A stretch of DNA of 64,000 nt from JAFDZO01 sp044226845 (GTDB lineage Bacteria; Bacteroidota; Ignavibacteria; Tepidaquicellales; Tepidaquicellaceae). Location of the stretch: the NCBI GenBank assembly GCA_044226845.1, contig JBGAGG010000002.1, forward strand, positions 1 to 64,000, read 5' to 3'. The notes beneath the pieces are model-generated. The model saw only the letters and a list, made by a program, of their open reading frames with translations. It had not been told where the DNA came from and did no database searches. This document shows, piece by piece, positions 59,334-64,000 of this stretch (within the stretch, counting starts at the first letter, position 1; each line of letters starts with the position of its first letter). Both the position numbers and the translations under genes were made by a program.

Positions 59334-60956
59334 ATGAAATTAATCTGCACTGCAATACTCATTATTTCTGTACAGCTTTTTTCAGCTATAGCTGTTAATT
59401 CCGAAGAGAATGAAAAGCTTAATTATAAAACTGAAAAAGTTATAGTTAAGACTAAAAAAGAATTGAAGATTTCCGAAGCTACTGGAAAAATTTCTACTCG
59501 CACGGGCATTCCCTCCCTTGATAAAAAAATTGAAGATTACAAAGTAAATAAGATTGAACCCGTTTTTAAACAAAATAACGGCGATGCTGATTTATTCGAA
59601 AAACTTGGAATGGGCAGGATTTATGTTTTTTATTTTGATACCTATAATTCCAAAACAGTAGATAACGCAGTAAAGGATTTTTCATCTGAAAGCGATGTAG
59701 AATTTTCAGAACCCGTTTTTATTGGAGAAGCTGCCGGTAAAAAAGAACTGAAGCTCTCCTTCATGCCCAATGATGAAATGTTCTCAAAGCAATGGTATCT
59801 TAACAATGAAGGCCAGATCGCTCCTACAGGAAGAGGCAATGCAAAGATAGGCGCAGATATTAATATGATAAATGCATGGGATATTGAAAAGGGAAGCGAA
59901 GATATTATAGTGGCTATACTGGATTCAGGCATAAAAGATGACCATCCTGATTTAAGAAGCAGAATGTGGATAAATAAAGAAGAAATTCCTGACAACGGAA
60001 TTGACGATGACGATAACGGCTACATAGATGATTATAAAGGCTGGGACTTTGCCTATGATGATAATACTCCTACAGACGGCTTCGGGCATGGAACAAATAT
60101 CGCATCAGTTATCGGCTGTTCTACAAATAATGTGATTGGCTTTGCAGGAATAAATCAGAAGAGCAGATTGATGAACTGTAAAAATCTTAGTTCAAATAAT
60201 AACGGTGAATACATCTGGTGGGCTGCATCAGTAAAATATGCAGTAGATAACGGCGCTCAGATCATAAATATGAGCGAAGGAGGTTCTGATTTTTCAAAAA
60301 CATTAAAGACTGCTATCGATTATGCAACATCAAAAAATGTTTTAGTGTGCGCAGCTATGATGAATAAAGGAGATGACCAGGATTATTATCCGGCCAGTTT
60401 CAAAGGTGTTTTTGCTATAGGCGCGACAGATACAGATGATAACAGATGCTTAAGATTTACGTGGGGCGGCGGTTCCTGCTGGGGAAAACATATCTCAGTT
60501 GTAGCCCCCGGAAATAAAATTTACGGATTAGATTACGAAAGCATTACAAGCTATGAATCAATGTGGAGCGGAACATCGCAGTCAACAGCTATAGTCAGCG
60601 GAATAGCTTCCTTATTGTTATCTCAAAAGCCTTCACGCACTGCCGCAGATATAAAAGAAATAATTATTTCTACCGCTAAAGATCAGGTTGGTGATTCAAG
60701 GGAAGACAAACCGGGTTGGGATAAATACTACGGATACGGAAGAGTTGATGCATATTCAGCCTTGACTTACGGATATATGCCTGTTGTAACTAAGAAAAAA
60801 GAGGAAGTGAAAGTAACGGAAGATGATGAACAGATTTTATCGAACGGAAGAAAAACCGAAGAAGAGCAAAGAGCTAAAAAAGTTCAGAAAAAAGATATAG
60901 ATGAAGACCCCATAGAGAGCAATGCTACTACACCGGAGCCTTCAAAAAGAAAATAA
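59334..60956 (+). CDS. subtilisin-like S8 serine peptidase
   Basis: A secreted 540-residue protease. Signal peptide ~20 residues, then a propeptide-like region (~30-140), and the S8 catalytic domain with Asp197 in 'AILDSGIKDDHP', His252 in 'GFGHGTNIASVI' and Ser415 in 'SGTSQSTAIVSG'. An Asp-rich calcium-site segment, 'NGIDDDDNGYIDD', lies at 221-233. After the domain is a ~70-residue charged, low-complexity tail with no T9SS sorting signature. It lies after an outer-membrane barrel gene, suggesting envelope or extracellular proteolysis. Confidence 0.92.
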   Translation: MKLICTAILIISVQLFSAIAVNSEENEKLNYKTEKVIVKTKKELKISEATGKISTRTGIPSLDKKIEDYKVNKIEPVFKQNNGDADLFEKLGMGRIYVFYFDTYNSKTVDNAVKDFSSESDVEFSEPVFIGEAAGKKELKLSFMPNDEMFSKQWYLNNEGQIAPTGRGNAKIGADINMINAWDIEKGSEDIIVAILDSGIKDDHPDLRSRMWINKEEIPDNGIDDDDNGYIDDYKGWDFAYDDNTPTDGFGHGTNIASVIGCSTNNVIGFAGINQKSRLMNCKNLSSNNNGEYIWWAASVKYAVDNGAQIINMSEGGSDFSKTLKTAIDYATSKNVLVCAAMMNKGDDQDYYPASFKGVFAIGATDTDDNRCLRFTWGGGSCWGKHISVVAPGNKIYGLDYESITSYESMWSGTSQSTAIVSGIASLLLSQKPSRTAADIKEIIISTAKDQVGDSREDKPGWDKYYGYGRVDAYSALTYGYMPVVTKKKEEVKVTEDDEQILSNGRKTEEEQRAKKVQKKDIDEDPIESNATTPEPSKRK

Positions 60957-60964
60957 TAAAGTTA

Positions 60965-62812
60965 TTATCTTACAAAGAAGTACTTTGCCTCAGGGTGATG
61001 AACAATGATTGCATTAGTAGTCTGCTCAGGCACCATCTGGAATTCTTCAGTAAGCTCAACACCTAGTCTTTCCGGGTGTAATAATTCAAACATCTGTTTG
61101 TTATCTTCAAGGTTAGGACATGCAGGATAACCGAATGAATATCTTGAACCCTGATATCCTTGTGAAAATAATTTTTTTATTTCAGGCGAATCCTTACCGG
61201 CAATTCCTAACTCCATTCTTACAATTTTATGCCAGTACTCAGCTAATGCCTCAGTTGTTTCAACTGCAAATCCGTGGAAGTATAAATAATCCTGATAGCG
61301 GTTTGCCCCGTATAATTTCTGAGCGTGTTCAGTTGCTTTTTCACCGACTGTAACAATCTGAAAAGCAGCTATATCAAGCTGGCCGGAATTTTTTGATTTG
61401 AAAAAATCGCTTATGCAAAGATGTCTGTCTTTATTTTGTCTGGGGAAATTAAAATGCTGCCACTCTTCTACATCATCCGGAGTTAAATTTTTAAAATCAA
61501 AGTTTTTCCATTCTGAGTGAAGCTCTTCATCGCTTATTCCTTTCGGCTTATAAACTATAAGCTCATCATCGTATGACTGACAGGGGAAGTATCCGTAAAT
61601 AACTTTCGGCGTTAATAAATTTTCTCTTTTACATTGCAGCTTCAGCTCATTAAATACGGGAACGATCTGCTCATCGATTAACTTTTTATATTCTTCCTCT
61701 GTAGATTTTCCTTTATAAACATTCCAGCTGCCTCTGAACAATGCGACTTCATTAATGTAATCATAAAGCTTATCTAATCTTATATCTTCTACAATCTTGC
61801 TGCCAAGGAATGGTGGTGCCGGAACAGGCACATCAGTGCTGATATTGGATTTTCGTATAAACGTTTTTCTTTCCTTATCGTATTCAATCTCTTTTTTGAA
61901 ATCTGCATCCTCTTCCTGCTTTTTTATCAGGTTCAGAGATGTATCCATCGAAGCGCCGATATCTGTCTTTTCTTTTTCTAAAAGCATATCGGGTGGAAGC
62001 TGAGTCCTGCCGCGCGGATCAATATAGATAGGAAGATCAGGTCTTACACCTTTTCGTTTATGTTCAACAATTGAAGCCATAAATTTCAGTCCGTCGAATG
62101 CATCGTTAGCATAATATACATCACCTTTGTACAGTGCGCGTAAATCTCCTTCAACAAACCTTTTTGTTAATGCGGCGCCGCCGAGGATGACAGGAATTTC
62201 CAGTCCTCTCTGATTCATCAGTTCAAGATTCTCTTTCATAATAGCGGTTGACTTCACAAGCAGTCCGCTCATGCCTATTGCATCTGCTTTATGCTCTTCG
62301 TAAGCGGCAAGCATAGTTTCAATAGAGCATTTTATACCAAGGTTAATTACTTTGTATCCGTTATTTGTTAGAATAATATCTACAAGATTTTTACCGATAT
62401 CATGCACGTCACCCTTTACTGTTGCAAGAATAACAATACCCTTTGAATTATCACCTTCGACTTTATCCATGTAAGGCTCAAGATAAGCAACGGCTGTTTT
62501 CATACATTCAGCAGATTGCAGTACAAAAGGAAGCTGCATCTGTCCTGAACCGAAAAGCTCTCCCACAACTTTCATACCGTCAAGTAAAATATCGTTGATG
62601 ATTTCAAGAGCTGAATATTTTTTTAATGCTTCTAACAGTTCGGAATCGATGCCGATTTTATCGCCGTCAATTATTCTGTTCTTAAGCTTTTCTTCTATAG
62701 GAAGATTAACGTCATTCGATGTATCTCTTTTTTCAGTTTTTTTATCGGCATAGTACTCCATTAGCTCCTGCAATGGGTCATATACGCATCTGATATTCTT
62801 TGTTTCTGACAT
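60965..62812 (-). CDS. metH: methionine synthase C-terminal half (B12-binding and activation domains)
   Basis: A 615-residue protein containing only the back half of MetH. The cap helices lie at ~40-118. The cobalamin-binding domain has 'GDVHDIGKNLVDII', with the cobalt-ligand His137, and 'GGAALTKRF'. The reactivation domain (~330-615) has 'LFRGSWNVYKGK', 'CISDFFKSKNSGQLD' and 'RYSFGYPACPNLEDN'. The homocysteine- and methyl-THF-binding halves are absent, so it must pair with a separate protein. It starts with its own ATG at 62812, so it is not simply truncated by the window. Confidence 0.88.
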   Translation of the reverse strand: MSETKNIRCVYDPLQELMEYYADKKTEKRDTSNDVNLPIEEKLKNRIIDGDKIGIDSELLEALKKYSALEIINDILLDGMKVVGELFGSGQMQLPFVLQSAECMKTAVAYLEPYMDKVEGDNSKGIVILATVKGDVHDIGKNLVDIILTNNGYKVINLGIKCSIETMLAAYEEHKADAIGMSGLLVKSTAIMKENLELMNQRGLEIPVILGGAALTKRFVEGDLRALYKGDVYYANDAFDGLKFMASIVEHKRKGVRPDLPIYIDPRGRTQLPPDMLLEKEKTDIGASMDTSLNLIKKQEEDADFKKEIEYDKERKTFIRKSNISTDVPVPAPPFLGSKIVEDIRLDKLYDYINEVALFRGSWNVYKGKSTEEEYKKLIDEQIVPVFNELKLQCKRENLLTPKVIYGYFPCQSYDDELIVYKPKGISDEELHSEWKNFDFKNLTPDDVEEWQHFNFPRQNKDRHLCISDFFKSKNSGQLDIAAFQIVTVGEKATEHAQKLYGANRYQDYLYFHGFAVETTEALAEYWHKIVRMELGIAGKDSPEIKKLFSQGYQGSRYSFGYPACPNLEDNKQMFELLHPERLGVELTEEFQMVPEQTTNAIIVHHPEAKYFFVR

Positions 62813-62886
62813 AAAATTATTTAGCTCGTAATTTAACTAGTATATAGAGTTAAAAAAATGCAATAATTCATTTTTGCAGATAACTT

Positions 62887-63363
62887 CTATTTACTTTTTT
62901 CAAACAGGAACTCTTCTTTAACAGTATTATCTTCTCTGCGTATAATTCTTGCGCGGAGTTTATCTCCTTCAAATTTATAGCTCACTTTATTTTTATCACT
63001 TTCGCTTTCATACAAAAGTTCATCACCTGCAGCTTTTACGACTTCAAGTTTTATTTTTCTATCCTTTATTAATGCATTAAAATAAAATTTACCGTCAGCC
63101 TCTTTTCCAAGTTCCATAATTTCTTCGAATACAACTTTATCTTTAGCAATCATTTGGCTTTTTCCTTTGTACAGAGTGTCGTTAACTTTTTCCCAGGTTT
63201 CATACATTATTGCATTATCGTATTTTATTTCCCATTTGCCGGTAAGTTTATCCATCAAAGAGGTATTGATTGTCTGGCTCATAACTGTTGTGTTTAAAAT
63301 TAGAAAAACAAAGAGGGGAGAGAATTTAGAAAATAATTTAATTAAGAACATTCTTAATTTCAT
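62887..63363 (-). CDS. secreted lipocalin-like protein (possible DUF6265)
   Basis: A 158-residue exported protein with a signal peptide ('FSPLFVFLILNTTVMSQ', ~30) and an all-beta body ('LTGKWEIKYDNAIMYETWEKVNDTLYKG' read in parts) resembling the lipocalin-like DUF6265 family. Function unknown. It is divergent from the amidohydrolase at 63410 and co-directional with metH, from which it is 74 bases upstream. Confidence 0.6.
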   Translation of the reverse strand: MKLRMFLIKLFSKFSPLFVFLILNTTVMSQTINTSLMDKLTGKWEIKYDNAIMYETWEKVNDTLYKGKSQMIAKDKVVFEEIMELGKEADGKFYFNALIKDRKIKLEVVKAAGDELLYESESDKNKVSYKFEGDKLRARIIRREDNTVKEEFLFEKSK

Positions 63364-63409
63364 ATTAAAATTGTTTTATACTGTTTAAATTAGTCCAACA
63401 AATATTAAA

Positions 63410-64000
63410 ATGAAAACCCTTTTTTTAAATTCAAAAGTCTGGCTTAAGAAAAATTACTTTGCTGAAGCAATCGGAGTAGACTCGGATACAGGCAAAATAA
63501 TTTTTATTGGTAAAAACCACGATGCGCTGAAATTCGATTATAATGATATAATAGATTTGAACGGCAAAGTTATGCTTCCTGCGTTCAATGATAACCATGT
63601 TCATCTGGTAAAAGGCGCATTGGTTAGCTCTGAATTAAATCTAAGACGCGTATCAACTTCCGAAGAGTTCAGGAATGAAATATTAAAGTATAAAGCCGAA
63701 TTAAAACCCGGTAAGTGGATTCAGGGAGGATATTTTTCAGATTCAAACTTCTCTGAAAAGTTTACAATAGATAAAAATTATTTAGACAGTATAAGTTCCG
63801 ATGTGCCGATGTTTATATCAAGGTTTGATATTCATTCCTGCTTTGTAAATTCAAAAGCTCTTGAGTTTATAAATCACTTTAAAAATCATTCGTTCAATGA
63901 CGATGAACTGATAAAAGATTCGAACGGAAATTTAACTGGTGAGTTAAAAGAGCGGGCGATGTATGAACTGCAATCTATGATTCCGCAGAAAACAATTGAA
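63410..64000 (+). CDS. amidohydrolase (YtcJ-like), truncated by window end
   Basis: The first ~197 residues of a metal-dependent hydrolase; the window ends inside it. The translation begins 'MKTLFLNSKVWLKKNYFAEA', contains 'DLNGKVMLPAFNDNHVHLVKG', whose HxH ligates zinc, and 'LKPGKWIQGGYFSD' plus 'RFDIHSCFVNSKAL'. This pattern fits the YtcJ/AepA branch of amidohydrolases (DUF6282-like metal amidohydrolases). The substrate is unknown. It reads divergently from the lipocalin-like gene. Confidence 0.85.
   Translation, partial: MKTLFLNSKVWLKKNYFAEAIGVDSDTGKIIFIGKNHDALKFDYNDIIDLNGKVMLPAFNDNHVHLVKGALVSSELNLRRVSTSEEFRNEILKYKAELKPGKWIQGGYFSDSNFSEKFTIDKNYLDSISSDVPMFISRFDIHSCFVNSKALEFINHFKNHSFNDDELIKDSNGNLTGELKERAMYELQSMIPQKTIE

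Overview
The window is AT-rich bacterial chromosome from the Bacteroidota/Chlorobiota (FCB) side of the tree, most likely an Ignavibacteria-like lineage. This is inferred from four things: a type IX secretion C-terminal sorting domain with the 'NYPNPFNPST' signature typical of that group, a TonB receptor/PorV-like cluster, a GWxTD-domain protein, and several genes starting with TTG. Unlike Bacteroides-type promoters, the promoters that can be recognised look like ordinary sigma-70 sites (TTGACA-17-TATATT and similar). None of the three tRNA genes encodes its CCA end.

Layout. 1-14493 is the S10/spc/alpha ribosomal protein supercluster in near-canonical order (rplB to rplQ, with secY, map, infA, rpmJ and rpoA). 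It has two insertions: a tRNA-Gln between rplR and rpsE, and a self-contained outer-membrane-protein gene between rpmD and rplO that carries its own hairpin leader and a strong terminator. 14668-16455 holds the engB/ysxC GTPase and a 2-hydroxyacid dehydrogenase. 16699-26272 is a cell-surface block: a T9SS-secreted BNR-type protein, a TonB-dependent receptor, a 1186-residue secreted protein with a sorting-domain-like end, and a PorV/PorQ-family barrel. 26349-30190 is a tight GWxTD / YbbR / CPBP / LptB run. 30191-33905, on the minus strand, encodes a 1142-residue tubulin-like protein followed after one base by a small FmdB zinc ribbon. 34001-38044 (minus) holds an enoyl-ACP-reductase-like SDR, a membrane protein, accC, accB and efp. 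38282-39274 is GAPDH. A leucine-rich-repeat gene and a tRNA-Gly/tRNA-Cys pair follow on the minus strand.

40844-44824 is an accessory-looking stretch of small proteins (DUF4256, PaiB-like, two DUF1801/YdeI proteins, DoxX, and a zeta-toxin-like kinase with a small overlapping partner). 44895-49613 (minus) holds purA, a STAS protein, secF and secD. 49876-56024 (plus) holds a Xaa-Pro peptidase, a frameshifted glycosyltransferase, purD, galE, meaB and a DUF6886-like gene. 56148-60956 holds a PpiD/SurA-type foldase, an outer-membrane barrel and a subtilisin-like protease. 60965-63363 (minus) holds a methionine synthase C-terminal half and a lipocalin-like secreted protein. The window ends inside an amidohydrolase.

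Taken together this is mostly housekeeping: translation, Sec export (secY, secDF), fatty acid synthesis (accBC, ENR), purine synthesis (purA, purD) and envelope biogenesis (lptB, foldase, barrels, T9SS cargo). The strongest candidate for an undescribed system is the tubulin-like/zinc-ribbon operon at 30191-33905. Secondary leads are the zeta-like kinase with its small partner at 44088-44824, the OMP cassette inside the spc operon, the tRNA embedded in that operon, the B12-only MetH half, and several families of palindromic intergenic repeats. All family assignments were made by reading motifs, without database searches.
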